Source: SIRX01 sp965213905 (lineage in GTDB: Bacteria; Actinomycetota; Rubrobacteria; Rubrobacterales; Rubrobacteraceae). From it: DNA of 64,000 nt. Below, piece by piece: positions 33,806 through 42,825 of this stretch; position 1 is the stretch's first letter; every line of letters starts with the position of its first letter. The position numbers were made by a program, and so were the translations under genes. The stretch is from contig OZ243922.1 in NCBI GenBank assembly GCA_965213905.1, positions 1,488,001 to 1,552,000 on the forward strand, given 5' to 3'. Below the pieces are notes generated by a model that had not been told where the DNA came from, ran no database searches, and saw nothing but the letters and a program-made list of their open reading frames with translations.

Positions 33806-34432
33806 GTGGCCTTCGAAGACAGCGCACTAACCCGGCTCCGGCGCTACCAGGAGGAAGCCGACCGTTCTCTAACCCTGATGCGGGAATCTGAGGATGCGAA
33901 CCGCAAGTTTGCCGGCCGGCTCTTCTCCGGCCTGGAGTACACGGCGGCGCTTGGGCGTCAGGCCGGTTTCGAGGTCGAGGCCGCGTACACAAAAGACGTG
34001 CTAAACCTGACGGTCGAATCGGGGCCGGATGCGCGGGCGGAAGTCACGTTCGGGGTGTTGAAGGGCGCGGCGGCGGAGACCGACGAGGACCTCCTGCACG
34101 AAGAGCTTAGCCGGTATAGCCTGGACCCGTCCGGCTACTCGGGACGGGTCCTCGGCTGGTCGGAGGCCGCCGGAGAAGAGCCTTGCCAGACCTTTGCCGT
34201 TTACCGGGACGGTGTCTGGAAGACAAAAGGCCTGTTCGTGGCGCAAGCGCGGGGGAAGACCGACGACCCGGACGAGGTCGTCAACGGCTTCTGCCTGAGA
34301 ATACTGGGACGCCTTATAGACCTCGCCGCGCTCACCGGGGGCGCCGGGCGCCGCTGGAGCCTAGAACCTTACACGCTTCAGGAGCTTTTGGGGGGCAAAA
34401 GCTTCCCTACGACGCCGCGCTTCCCCCGCTAA
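33806..34432 (+). CDS. Hypothetical protein
   Basis: 208 residues, soluble, no signal peptide. It has an N-terminal charged helix (TRLRRYQEEADRSLTLMRES) and a central mixed alpha/beta region. I recognise no family. The start is GTG 33806, 3 nt after the SDR. Its 3' end overlaps the convergent gene by 26 nt. Confidence 0.6.
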   Translation: MAFEDSALTRLRRYQEEADRSLTLMRESEDANRKFAGRLFSGLEYTAALGRQAGFEVEAAYTKDVLNLTVESGPDARAEVTFGVLKGAAAETDEDLLHEELSRYSLDPSGYSGRVLGWSEAAGEEPCQTFAVYRDGVWKTKGLFVAQARGKTDDPDEVVNGFCLRILGRLIDLAALTGGAGRRWSLEPYTLQELLGGKSFPTTPRFPR

Positions 34433-34751
34433 CCCCAAAATCTCCTACCGGGTAGACTTCAAAGCCCCGGCTAGTATCCCCCAATAGACCGTGGCGGGCC
34501 AACTCCTCGAAGGCTTCGAGTATTTCGGGGTCGGAGCTCTCTTTAAGGGTGTTGCGGAGGTCTTTGCGGTTTATCTCCCGCTGGCCCAGAAACGAGCACA
34601 GGCCCGCGTACAACACTTTCGCGGCGGGCGAGAGGCCGGGTAGCGTCCAGACCTCCGGCTCGTACCAGAACTCTCCGGCGCCGACGGCGTTCACCGGGCG
34701 TTCGCCGCGGGCGTCGCGTAGGAAAGTTACCTCCGGCAGTGCGTTATCCAC
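34407..34751 (-). CDS. Small winged-helix protein
   Basis: About 114 residues. A winged-helix-like region (LSPAAKVLYAGLCSFLGQRE, then INRKDLRNTLKESS and FEELARHGLL) resembles the DnaD/replication-initiator type of helix-turn-helix. The start is GTG 34751, after an AAGG, 14 nt downstream of the large nuclease gene; the longer open frame overlaps that gene and is a shadow. A DNA-binding role is inferred only. Confidence 0.65.
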   Translation of the reverse strand: MDNALPEVTFLRDARGERPVNAVGAGEFWYEPEVWTLPGLSPAAKVLYAGLCSFLGQREINRKDLRNTLKESSDPEILEAFEELARHGLLGDTSRGFEVYPVGDFGVSGGSAAS

Positions 34752-34765
34752 CTTATAACCCCAAC

Positions 34766-37276
34766 CTACAGGACGGTGCGGACCGTCTCGCCGATTGCCG
34801 GGGTGTGGATCTTGTGTCCCGGAGATAGACGGTAAGCCAGGTCGCTGATCCGGCGCTTGGAGCCGTGGATCAGGATGATCTGTCGCGGGCTCAACTTTTC
34901 CGTGATGCCCAGTAGCTCGTCCTGGGTGCAGTGCGCCGCGAAGCTCACCCGCTCGACCCGCCACTGCTCTTCTTCCCCGGACGCCCGGTGCCCCGCCCCG
35001 TAGGAAGTCCCCGCGTTGGACGGCAGGATCACCGCGTTTTTCTCGTCGTTCTCCAGCCGCTTGCGGTAGAACGCCGACGCCCCGCCCTGCATCGTTACCG
35101 GCGACGCTATGACGGCGCACGGGTTCGAAAGTATGCGCTCGCGGGCGGCATCCTCGTTCGAAACCGCCCGGATGTTCTCGGAAAAGAACAGTTCCCTGGG
35201 GTCGCTGTGTTGTAGATAGGGTTTCATGTAGCCGAGTTGCTCGGCGTAGAGCCTCTCGGAGGTCGTGACGACCGAACCGTCCACGTAGATAAAAACGTCC
35301 CGGTCCAGGCCATATTCCTTGCTGTAGTGCTTGAGGCCGAGGATGATCTCCTGCGCCTGCCCCAGGGCGTAAGTCGGGATTAGAACCCTTCCTTCCCGCT
35401 CCTGGGTGGTGTCGTTTATGACCTCGACCATCTTTTTTATGGACTCGGAGAACGGCTCGAAGTGCCGGTCCGCCAGGGTGGCCTCCATAATGAGGAGGTC
35501 TATGTCGCTCACGCTCGGGAGCCGCGCCGAGGGGATCGAGAAGTGATCCTCCATGCAGATGTCGCCCGTGTGAAAGACCGTTGCCGACCCGGACCGCAGC
35601 AGCACGCTCGCCGCCCCCAGGATGTGCCCGCTCTCGGTCAGGGTGACGCGCGCGTCCCCGACGTCTATCGGCTTGCCGAAGGGTACGGGAATGAGCCTCT
35701 TCCCAACCTCGTGGATCGGCGCGCCGCCGATAACCCCGCCGCCCATCGCCGCGTGGTCGTTGAGGGCTGAAACTATGAGCTTCGCGGACGGCGGCGTGCA
35801 GTAAATCGGCATGTTCGGCCGGTCCCTCACCAGGATTGGCAACGCCCCGCAGTGGTCCAGGTGGGCGTGCGTTATGATCGCCGCTTCCACGTTTCCCAGT
35901 TTTTTGAAGTTCGGTGCGGCGGGCCCCCGGCCATCCGGCTTTATGCCGGCATCTACCAGCACCCGGGTCCTACCGAAGTCCAACAGGTGGCTGCTGCCGC
36001 CCACTTCTCCAGCCCCCCCGAGCGCCTGGAAAGAGAGCGTCGGGTGGGGCTTCGCATGGGGCTTCGTATAAGCGCCTACGTCCGGGGTGGACGTGCCGCC
36101 GGAGGTTCCGTTCTTAGATTCCGGCGGCCAGGCTAAAGAAGGGTCCGCTTCGTCAGCCCCTTCTTTTTCGGCTTCTTTTTTTGAAGGGGATTTTTCTGAC
36201 CGGGAGGAATCCGGGCGGGGTTTGCGGAGGTCCGTATGGGCGGACAGCACCTTGCTCATAAACTCCAGGAGTTGGGCCGAACGGGCCGCGGCGTCTATAG
36301 TCCCCGGCAGGGCGTCCACCTCGTTTTTGACGGCCCTTATGAGCAAGTCTCCGAAACCCTTGTCGGTAAAGCGCGCGCTTTCCAGGGCGTCCTGAATGCG
36401 GTCCCTCTCGGCCACCACCCGGCCGAGTTCCTCGTGCAAAGCCTCGACGCGCTCGGCGGCGGTCGCGTAAGTTTTGCGCTCGCTCTCCAGGGCCCGCTCC
36501 AGGTGGGCGCCGCGTTTCTCTAGCTCGGAAATCCTCCCCTCCAACTGCCCCCGAACCTCCGTTGCTTCCCTGGAGCGCCGCTCGGCGCTCGACGCCCGGG
36601 AGGAGATATCCTCACGTTCGCCGGTCAGCACCTCGACCTCGCGGGAAAGGGCGGCCGCCCGCTCGTTGGCGACCCGCGTCGAGAAGGACAACTGCTCGTT
36701 CTCTTTTTTGAGGCTCTCCAACCGGTCTTCGAGGTCTTTGGCGACGGCTTCTTTGGAAGCCTGGCGCTCCGCGTGCTGGTTCTCTTCCCGCCAGCCCTCT
36801 ATCAGCTCTTCTACGAGACCGGCCTCCGTACCCCCTCCGTCTGCCAGGGCCGCCAGGAGCAAGCCCTCCGTCGTGTGCTCCGAAGACAGCCCGGCGAGGT
36901 TGTCCTGCGAGAGGTTCTCCAGGGCGTCGAAGGTTTCCTGCGGTATCTGCTCCCCCACGGCGGTACGAAAGGCTCCCCAGGCCGTCGCGTCCTGCTTTAT
37001 GCGGCGGGAGAGGCCGCGGAGCATCTGGGCGCTACCGCCGGACTTGCGGGTCAAGGCGTCGGCCTGGATGCCCCGGGGCAGCAGCATCTCGTCCAGGCCC
37101 GGCACGGTCTTGCAGAGTTCTGCCAGGGCCCGGCGCGTATCCAGCCGCGCGAGGCGGTTTTTGATCAGCTCTTCCGGTAGGTTCTCCGGTGGTAGTTGTT
37201 GGTTTTGTGTGTTGTCTTCGGTCTCATCCTGCCTTCTTGCCTCAGTTTCTTCGCCTTTGGAGGTGGAATCTGACAT
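34766..37276 (-). CDS. Coiled-coil beta-CASP metallo-beta-lactamase nuclease
   Basis: A large protein of about 836 residues. The N-terminal half (about 1-385) is highly charged coiled coil with a predicted helical head. A Ser/Lys/Glu linker follows. The C-terminal half is an MBL-fold/beta-CASP RNase: ITHAHLDHCGALPIL (HxHxDH), SGHILGAAS, HTGDI and the final LIHGSKRRI. This catalytic half resembles archaeal CPSF-like and bacterial RNase J-type enzymes, so RNA processing is expected. I know no named family with such an N-terminal coiled coil. ATG 37276 follows AAGGAG. Confidence 0.85.
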   Translation of the reverse strand: MSDSTSKGEETEARRQDETEDNTQNQQLPPENLPEELIKNRLARLDTRRALAELCKTVPGLDEMLLPRGIQADALTRKSGGSAQMLRGLSRRIKQDATAWGAFRTAVGEQIPQETFDALENLSQDNLAGLSSEHTTEGLLLAALADGGGTEAGLVEELIEGWREENQHAERQASKEAVAKDLEDRLESLKKENEQLSFSTRVANERAAALSREVEVLTGEREDISSRASSAERRSREATEVRGQLEGRISELEKRGAHLERALESERKTYATAAERVEALHEELGRVVAERDRIQDALESARFTDKGFGDLLIRAVKNEVDALPGTIDAAARSAQLLEFMSKVLSAHTDLRKPRPDSSRSEKSPSKKEAEKEGADEADPSLAWPPESKNGTSGGTSTPDVGAYTKPHAKPHPTLSFQALGGAGEVGGSSHLLDFGRTRVLVDAGIKPDGRGPAAPNFKKLGNVEAAIITHAHLDHCGALPILVRDRPNMPIYCTPPSAKLIVSALNDHAAMGGGVIGGAPIHEVGKRLIPVPFGKPIDVGDARVTLTESGHILGAASVLLRSGSATVFHTGDICMEDHFSIPSARLPSVSDIDLLIMEATLADRHFEPFSESIKKMVEVINDTTQEREGRVLIPTYALGQAQEIILGLKHYSKEYGLDRDVFIYVDGSVVTTSERLYAEQLGYMKPYLQHSDPRELFFSENIRAVSNEDAARERILSNPCAVIASPVTMQGGASAFYRKRLENDEKNAVILPSNAGTSYGAGHRASGEEEQWRVERVSFAAHCTQDELLGITEKLSPRQIILIHGSKRRISDLAYRLSPGHKIHTPAIGETVRTVL

Positions 37277-37396
37277 CGGGACTCCTTCCACGGATGTAAA
37301 TGTTATTTAGAATCTTCATACGACAAAATTTTATCATGGGCTTTTCGGGCGCCGAATGTTCTTCTCTTCGCGGGAGGCATGGTATAGACTCTCTAC

Positions 37397-37669
37397 ATGC
37401 CGGAAGAAAGCACAGGTAATCCCGTTAAGATCCGGGCAAAATCCCCCGGAAAATACCCGATTCTGGTGCTCGAACTTTCCCCGGGCGAGCTACGTACGGC
37501 TTACTACGAGACTTCTTACGACCTGGAATTTACCAAGCCGGTGGGCGAGGAGTGGCTAAAAGACAACGCCGTAGGCCGTCACAGCTTCGACGAGGTCGAG
37601 CCGCCGGAGGAAGTTCCCGCCGATGAGTTGGAGGACTACGTGAGGCGCGAGGTTCTCGGGGAACACTAA
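37397..37669 (+). CDS. Hypothetical small acidic protein
   Basis: 90 residues, strongly acidic, with PVKIRAKSPGKYPILVLELS near the start and PPEEVPADELEDYVRREVL at the end. No family is recognised. It diverges from the large nuclease and converges on pknB. The start (ATG 37397) has no strong ribosome site. Confidence 0.5.
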   Translation: MPEESTGNPVKIRAKSPGKYPILVLELSPGELRTAYYETSYDLEFTKPVGEEWLKDNAVGRHSFDEVEPPEEVPADELEDYVRREVLGEH

Positions 37670-37694
37670 GTCCTGGTCAGGTCTAGGTCAGGTT

Positions 37695-39854
37695 CTAGTT
37701 GTTTCCACCGCCCTGATTATTGTTGCGGTTGTTCTGCCCGTTCTGTCCATTCTGTCCGTTTTGGGAGTTGTTTTGGTTACCGTCCGTTGACGGCCCGGAA
37801 CTGTAAGCGATGGTGACGTTGGAGCCGGGTTCGAGGGAGGCACCGGCAACGGGATCCGTGTAGAGGACCGTACCCCGGGGCCACTGCGGGCTCTGGGACT
37901 CCAGGGTCGTATATCCGAACCCTGCGGCCGCAACCTCTTGCTGGGCCGTTTGCAGGTCGTCCCCGATCACGTCCGGCACCTGGGTCGTCTCCGGCCCGGA
38001 GCTAACCGTGACGCTTACGGAAGTCCCGGGTTCCGCGCCTTCTCCGGCCGCTATGCTCTGGGACACGATGCCGCCCTCCTCCACCTCGTCGCTCGGGGTG
38101 CTGTCGTTGCCGCCGAGTTGTAGCCCGCGGCCCTCCAACTCCGCGGCGGCGGCGTCTAACGAGTAAGCGTAGAGGTCCGGCACCGTTACCAACTCCGGTC
38201 CCGTGCTGATCCTGACCCCCACGCCGGTCCCGGGTTCTACGCTGGTCCCGGCCGCTATGCTCTGGGATATGACCCGGCCCTCCTCCACCTCGTCGCTCGG
38301 GGCGCTGTCGTTGCCGTTATACGACAGCCCGGCGTCCTGGACGGCGGCCTCCGCCTCGCCGAGCGTCATGCCGGAGAGATCCGGGACCTCGACGTCCGCG
38401 ACGCCGGTGCCCACCGTGATCTCTACCTGTGACCCGAGCCCGGCGGTACTTCCGCCCTCCGGGCTCTGGGCGCTTACCAGGCCTCCCTGACCGGCGGCGC
38501 TCTCCTCCTCGGCCACCGTTACGTCGTCGAAGCCCGCGTCCGAGAGGGCCTGCCGGGCCTCGTCCGGCGTGCTGCCCGTGACGGACGGCACCGCGTTTTG
38601 GCCGGTCGCCACGTTGACCTCGATCCCCGAGTTTTCCTCTTCTCGGGCCCCAGCTTCGGGGTTCTGGCCCAGGATCGTGTTCTCGGCGCGGGCGCTGTTT
38701 TCCCGTCCGCTTACTGAGATGTCGAAGTTATCTCTGTGCTGCCCGTTGGCTTCGTCCAGGGTCATGCCCTGTAGGTCCGGCACCTGGATCATGGCTGGTT
38801 GCTGCTCTTGCTGCGGCTCTTGCGAAGGTTCATTCTGGTCTGTACCACCGAGTAGGCCGAGCCCGGCCCAGGCGAGCCCGGCCAACAGGATCAGGGCGAG
38901 CAACACCAGCGCGACCGGCAGCAACTTCCGAAAACCACCTCCACCACCACCTTTCCGGGACCCACTGGAAGTAGGTGGCGGGGGTGAAGGTGGCGCCACC
39001 CGGGCCATCTCCTTTGTGCCGGCGTCTTCCGGCGCGAGGCCCGAGCTCACCCGTTCGAGGTCCGCTGTAAGCGCCGCGGCGTCCGGATAACGGTCTCCCG
39101 GGTCCCGCGACAGAAGCTTCATCACCACGGCGTTGATCCCGGACGGGATGGAGGGGTCTACCTCGATGGGCTCCCGCATCTCGCCGTTGACGTGCTTCAT
39201 CGCGATGCCTATGGGCGTCTCCGCGTCGTAGGGCAACTCGCCGGTCAGCATCTCGTAGAGGACCACCCCCAAAGAGTACAAGTCGCTCGTCGGGCGCACC
39301 GGCTCGCCCATCGCCTGCTCCGGCGAGAGGTAGTGGGCCGTGCCGATGATAGAACCCGTTTTGGTCATCGTGGAGGACGAGGCGGCCCGGGCTATGCCGA
39401 AGTCGGTTACTTTTATGTCACCCGACTCTGTTATGAGTATGTTGTGGGGCTTTATGTCCCGGTGGACCACGTCGCTGTCGTGGGCGGCTTTTAGCGCCTC
39501 CGCGATCTGGAGCGCCACGGCCGCCGCCGTCCGGGCCGGCAGGGGTCCGCGCCTTACGAGACGATCTTTTAGCGTCCCGCCGGGCAGGTACTCCATCGCT
39601 ATGTAGTAGGTTCCGTCCTCGGTCTCGCCCCGGTCGTAGATAGAGACCATGTTCGGGTGGGAAAGCGAGGCGGCGTTCTGGGCCTCGCGGCGGAACCGCT
39701 CCACAAATTCCTCGTCCCCGGCGTAGCGGCTGCTGAGGATTTTCAGGGCGAGCGTGCGGTCCAGCACGTCATCGTGGGCCAGGTATACGTCCGCCATACC
39801 GCCGCTGCCGAGGGTCTCCACCAGCCGGTAGCGGTTGTCCACGAGTTGCTGCAT
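37695..39854 (-). CDS. pknB: PASTA-domain serine/threonine kinase PknB
   Basis: 719 residues, one transmembrane helix. The kinase domain at about 10-270 has GSGGMADVYLA, the VHRDIKPHNILI catalytic loop and DFGIAR. A Pro/Gly linker and one helix (about 315-337, PVALVLLALILLAGLAWAGL) follow. Five extracellular PASTA repeats span about 355-685. An Asn/Gln/Gly-rich tail ends the protein. PASTA domains sense muropeptides and lipid II. The gene is the last of the wall-signalling cluster. Confidence 0.95.
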   Translation of the reverse strand: MQQLVDNRYRLVETLGSGGMADVYLAHDDVLDRTLALKILSSRYAGDEEFVERFRREAQNAASLSHPNMVSIYDRGETEDGTYYIAMEYLPGGTLKDRLVRRGPLPARTAAAVALQIAEALKAAHDSDVVHRDIKPHNILITESGDIKVTDFGIARAASSSTMTKTGSIIGTAHYLSPEQAMGEPVRPTSDLYSLGVVLYEMLTGELPYDAETPIGIAMKHVNGEMREPIEVDPSIPSGINAVVMKLLSRDPGDRYPDAAALTADLERVSSGLAPEDAGTKEMARVAPPSPPPPTSSGSRKGGGGGGFRKLLPVALVLLALILLAGLAWAGLGLLGGTDQNEPSQEPQQEQQPAMIQVPDLQGMTLDEANGQHRDNFDISVSGRENSARAENTILGQNPEAGAREEENSGIEVNVATGQNAVPSVTGSTPDEARQALSDAGFDDVTVAEEESAAGQGGLVSAQSPEGGSTAGLGSQVEITVGTGVADVEVPDLSGMTLGEAEAAVQDAGLSYNGNDSAPSDEVEEGRVISQSIAAGTSVEPGTGVGVRISTGPELVTVPDLYAYSLDAAAAELEGRGLQLGGNDSTPSDEVEEGGIVSQSIAAGEGAEPGTSVSVTVSSGPETTQVPDVIGDDLQTAQQEVAAAGFGYTTLESQSPQWPRGTVLYTDPVAGASLEPGSNVTIAYSSGPSTDGNQNNSQNGQNGQNGQNNRNNNQGGGNN
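38044..38316 (-). repeat. Near-identical DNA repeat in adjacent PASTA domains
   Basis: Two roughly 69-nt segments, 38044-38112 and 38248-38316, are nearly identical and lie 204 nt (68 codons) apart, exactly one PASTA repeat. They encode the NDS-PSDEVEEG and SQSIAAG region of repeats 3 and 4, indicating recent duplication or gene conversion. Confidence 0.8.
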
Positions 39855-39871
39855 ATCAGGCCATTATACCT

Positions 39872-41527
39872 TTAACCGCCGGGGTCCTGTAGCGGGGGCT
39901 GGACGGGCTGCTGGCCCCGCTGGCCGGGTTGCTGCTGAGAAGGTTGCTGCTGTGAGGGTGCCTGCCGTTCCGGCTGCTGGAAGGGCTGGAACGGCGGTGA
40001 GGCCGGCTGGGGTTCGCTACCCCCCGGACGCTGCCCGGGCTCCGGCTCTGGTTCTGGCTCCGGTTGCGGTACGGGGCCGGGCTCCACGTCCAGGTGGGCC
40101 GCCATGATGTCGGTGGCGATTGGGATGGCGGGGGTCGCGGCGTCGCCCTCCTCGTTAATCTTACCGCCGTTCTCGACCATTACGGCGACGGCTATCTCCG
40201 GGTCGTTTGCGGGGGCGAAGGTGATCCACCAGGAATGCGGCGAGTTCGGCGGGGCTTCGGCGGTCCCGGTCTTGCCGGCGACCTGCGTGTTTCCGAGTTG
40301 GGCCTGGGTAAGGCCGCCCTCCTCGACGACGGCCCGCATCATGCGGTTCAGATCCTGCGCGTCCTCCCCGTTTAGCACCTCCTCCTGGACGCTCGGGGCG
40401 CTCTGGTCTACGAGAACCCCGTCGGGGGAGCGAACTTCTTTCACGAGGCGGGGCTGCATCCTCTCCCCGTTGTTCGCGATGGTGGCGGATACGAGCGCCA
40501 TCTCGAAGGCGTTAGAGACCACCGTCCCCTGCCCGAAGGCGACCTGGGCCGTAGTCCCCGGAAGCCACTCGGAGGCCGGCGAGCCGAGGTCGCTGGCGCT
40601 GACCGGCAGCGGGAAGTCCTCGTAGTCGTTCCCGTAGCCGAACCGCTGGGCCATGTCGGCCAGCTTCTCGGGGCCGACGAAATCTACCCCGATCTCCGCG
40701 AAGATGGCGTTTATGGAGAAGACCAGCGACTGGGTAAAGGTGACCTCCTGGTAAGACTTGTTCTTGTAGTTGCGTACCGTGTAACCGGGGGTTTCGAAAG
40801 CTCCGTTGTCGAAGAACTCCCTGCTGGGTTCCATGCCGTCTTCGAGGGCGGCGGCGGCGGTGATGGCCTTGAACGTGGAGCCCGGCGGGTAGAGTGCCTG
40901 GGTCGCCCGGTCCAGGAGCGGCGAGTCCGGGTTTTCGGAGAGTTCGGGAAAGCTGTCTTCTATATTATTCGGGTCGTAAGAGGGGTGGGTCGCGAGCGCC
41001 AGCACTTCGCCGGTCTTCGGGTTTAGGGCGACGGCGGCGCCGCGGCCCGTGTTGCTCGCCGCCAGGCCGTCGTAGGCGATCTTCTGGAGTTCCGGGTCTA
41101 TGGTGAGCACCACGTTGTTGCCGGGCTGGTTGCCGCCGGAGACCTGGTTGATTAGCTCGTCCACCGTCTCCGGCTCGCCGGCGGTTCCCGAGAGGGTCGA
41201 GTTTCGGCCGTTCTCGATGCCCGTCGCGCCGTACTTGACGCTCCAGTAGCCGACGATATTAGAGTAGAGCGAGCCTCCCGGGTAGCTCCGGTCGTAGACG
41301 GTGCCGGTGTCGACCTCGCGCTCGTCGCTTTGGGCCAGCACCGTCTCGCCGTCGCCGGCCAGGATCAGGCCGCGCGGCGACGAGATATCTTTGCGGGTTT
41401 GGAGGTTGTTTGCCGGGTTGTTCGCCAGCTCTTCCTGGGCGTAGACCTGCCAGTAGGCGAGCACGGCCGCCAGCGCCACAAAGCACACGGCGAAGAGGTA
41501 GAAGGTGCGCCGGAGGTGGGCGTTCAA
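39872..41527 (-). CDS. pbpA: Penicillin-binding protein PbpA (class B transpeptidase)
   Basis: 551 residues. One N-terminal membrane anchor (YLFAVCFVALAAVLAYW), a dimerisation domain, then the transpeptidase with STFK, SIN and KTG motifs (YPPGSTFKAI, SLVFSINAIF, VAGKTGTAEAP). It cross-links peptidoglycan with the adjacent FtsW/RodA polymerase. The C-terminus carries a Pro/Gln-rich tail of about 70 residues. The start is TTG 41527 overlapping the ftsW/rodA stop; the longer open frame is a shadow of that gene. Confidence 0.94.
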   Translation of the reverse strand: MNAHLRRTFYLFAVCFVALAAVLAYWQVYAQEELANNPANNLQTRKDISSPRGLILAGDGETVLAQSDEREVDTGTVYDRSYPGGSLYSNIVGYWSVKYGATGIENGRNSTLSGTAGEPETVDELINQVSGGNQPGNNVVLTIDPELQKIAYDGLAASNTGRGAAVALNPKTGEVLALATHPSYDPNNIEDSFPELSENPDSPLLDRATQALYPPGSTFKAITAAAALEDGMEPSREFFDNGAFETPGYTVRNYKNKSYQEVTFTQSLVFSINAIFAEIGVDFVGPEKLADMAQRFGYGNDYEDFPLPVSASDLGSPASEWLPGTTAQVAFGQGTVVSNAFEMALVSATIANNGERMQPRLVKEVRSPDGVLVDQSAPSVQEEVLNGEDAQDLNRMMRAVVEEGGLTQAQLGNTQVAGKTGTAEAPPNSPHSWWITFAPANDPEIAVAVMVENGGKINEEGDAATPAIPIATDIMAAHLDVEPGPVPQPEPEPEPEPGQRPGGSEPQPASPPFQPFQQPERQAPSQQQPSQQQPGQRGQQPVQPPLQDPGG

Positions 41528-42825
41528 AAGCCCGCCTCGTAGTCTGCTTCGTCCACGATGCGCTGACCGGCTTTCTCCGAGATAACCAGCAACATCGCCG
41601 TCAGGAGGAAGTTGCCGACCACCGAGGAGCCGCCGTAGGAGACGAACGGCAGCGTGATGCCGGTGAGCGGTATGGTCTTCGTGACCCCCCCGACGATCAC
41701 CAACGTCTGGATGGCGAACATCGAGGTGAGGCCGAAGGCTAGGAGCTTCGAGGCGTCGTCGCCGGCGAGCATGGATATTTTGATGCCCCGGTAGACGAAG
41801 ATGAGGAACGCCAGGAGCACCACCGCCGCCCCGAGCAGGCCGAGCTCGCTGGCTATGGTGGCGAATATAAAGTCCGTTTGAACCTCCGGGATGGTCTGGG
41901 AGAAACCGGCGCCCAGGCCGACGCCGAAAATACCGCCGTCGGCGATGTTGAAGAGGCTCTGCACGATCTGGAACCCGTCGCCGTTTGGGTCTTGCCAGGG
42001 ATCTAGCCAGGTCTGCACCCGGAGCTGGACGTGCCCGAAGAGCAGGTAAGCCACCAGAGAACCCAGCGCGAAGAGCAGGCTCCCCAAGATAACGTACGCG
42101 ACGCGGCCGGTCGCGACGTAGAGCATCAAGAGCGGCACGGCAAAGAAGAGCAGGCTGCTCCCGAGGTCTTTCTCGAAGATCAGCAACAGCAGCGAGGCCG
42201 CCCAGATCGCCGAGACCGGGCCGAAGTACTTGAGCGGCGGGATCTGGATGCCCAGAAAACTGGTGCTCGTTACCCGCATGAGGTCCCGTTTCTCGGCCAG
42301 ATACCCGGCGAAGAAAACGACCAGCGCGAGCCGGGCGAACTCCGAGGGCTGGAAACTGACCGGCCCCAGGTTTACCCACAGCCGCGCCCCGTTTACCTCG
42401 TAGCCCAGAGGGGTGAACGTGAGCAATATCAGCGCGAAAGCCGCGACCGCAAAGAGGTACTTGTACTCAAAGAGCCACTCGTAGTTACGGAAAAATAGGA
42501 CCACGAGGAGCATCGCGGCGCTGCCGGCCAGTATCCAGATCGCCTGGGTCGTCGCCAGGTTTTCCACGCCGTCCACGTTGTAGGTTAGGCGGAAGATCAT
42601 AACGAGCCCCAGGCCGGTCAGCAGCGTGACTATCGGCAGCATTAGGATGTCGGAGTGGGGGAGCCACAGCCTCACGAAGAGGTAGATGCCGAAGAGCACC
42701 CCGGCGTAGTAGGCGCCGTAGATCAGGGGCGGGCTCGTGGTCTCGCGTACGAAGATGAGGGTCGCGAAACCGGCGGTGGTTACCAGCAGGGCGAGGATCA
42801 TGGGTAGGGTGGCTCTCTGGGTCAT
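41524..42825 (-). CDS. rodA: SEDS-family peptidoglycan polymerase FtsW/RodA
   Basis: 433 residues with about ten to twelve helices. SEDS signatures include PSEFARLALVVFFAGYLA and the late GGVTKTIPLTGITLPFVSYGGSS. It polymerises lipid II glycan strands with PbpA, to which it is translationally coupled. Whether it is elongation-type RodA or division-type FtsW cannot be settled from sequence alone; the neighbourhood favours RodA. Confidence 0.93.
   Translation of the reverse strand: MTQRATLPMILALLVTTAGFATLIFVRETTSPPLIYGAYYAGVLFGIYLFVRLWLPHSDILMLPIVTLLTGLGLVMIFRLTYNVDGVENLATTQAIWILAGSAAMLLVVLFFRNYEWLFEYKYLFAVAAFALILLTFTPLGYEVNGARLWVNLGPVSFQPSEFARLALVVFFAGYLAEKRDLMRVTSTSFLGIQIPPLKYFGPVSAIWAASLLLLIFEKDLGSSLLFFAVPLLMLYVATGRVAYVILGSLLFALGSLVAYLLFGHVQLRVQTWLDPWQDPNGDGFQIVQSLFNIADGGIFGVGLGAGFSQTIPEVQTDFIFATIASELGLLGAAVVLLAFLIFVYRGIKISMLAGDDASKLLAFGLTSMFAIQTLVIVGGVTKTIPLTGITLPFVSYGGSSVVGNFLLTAMLLVISEKAGQRIVDEADYEAGF

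Noticed and set aside
41528..42379. Extended N-terminus making pbpA 835 residues long
   Set aside because: This stretch is an out-of-frame reading of the SEDS gene; the real start overlaps its stop.
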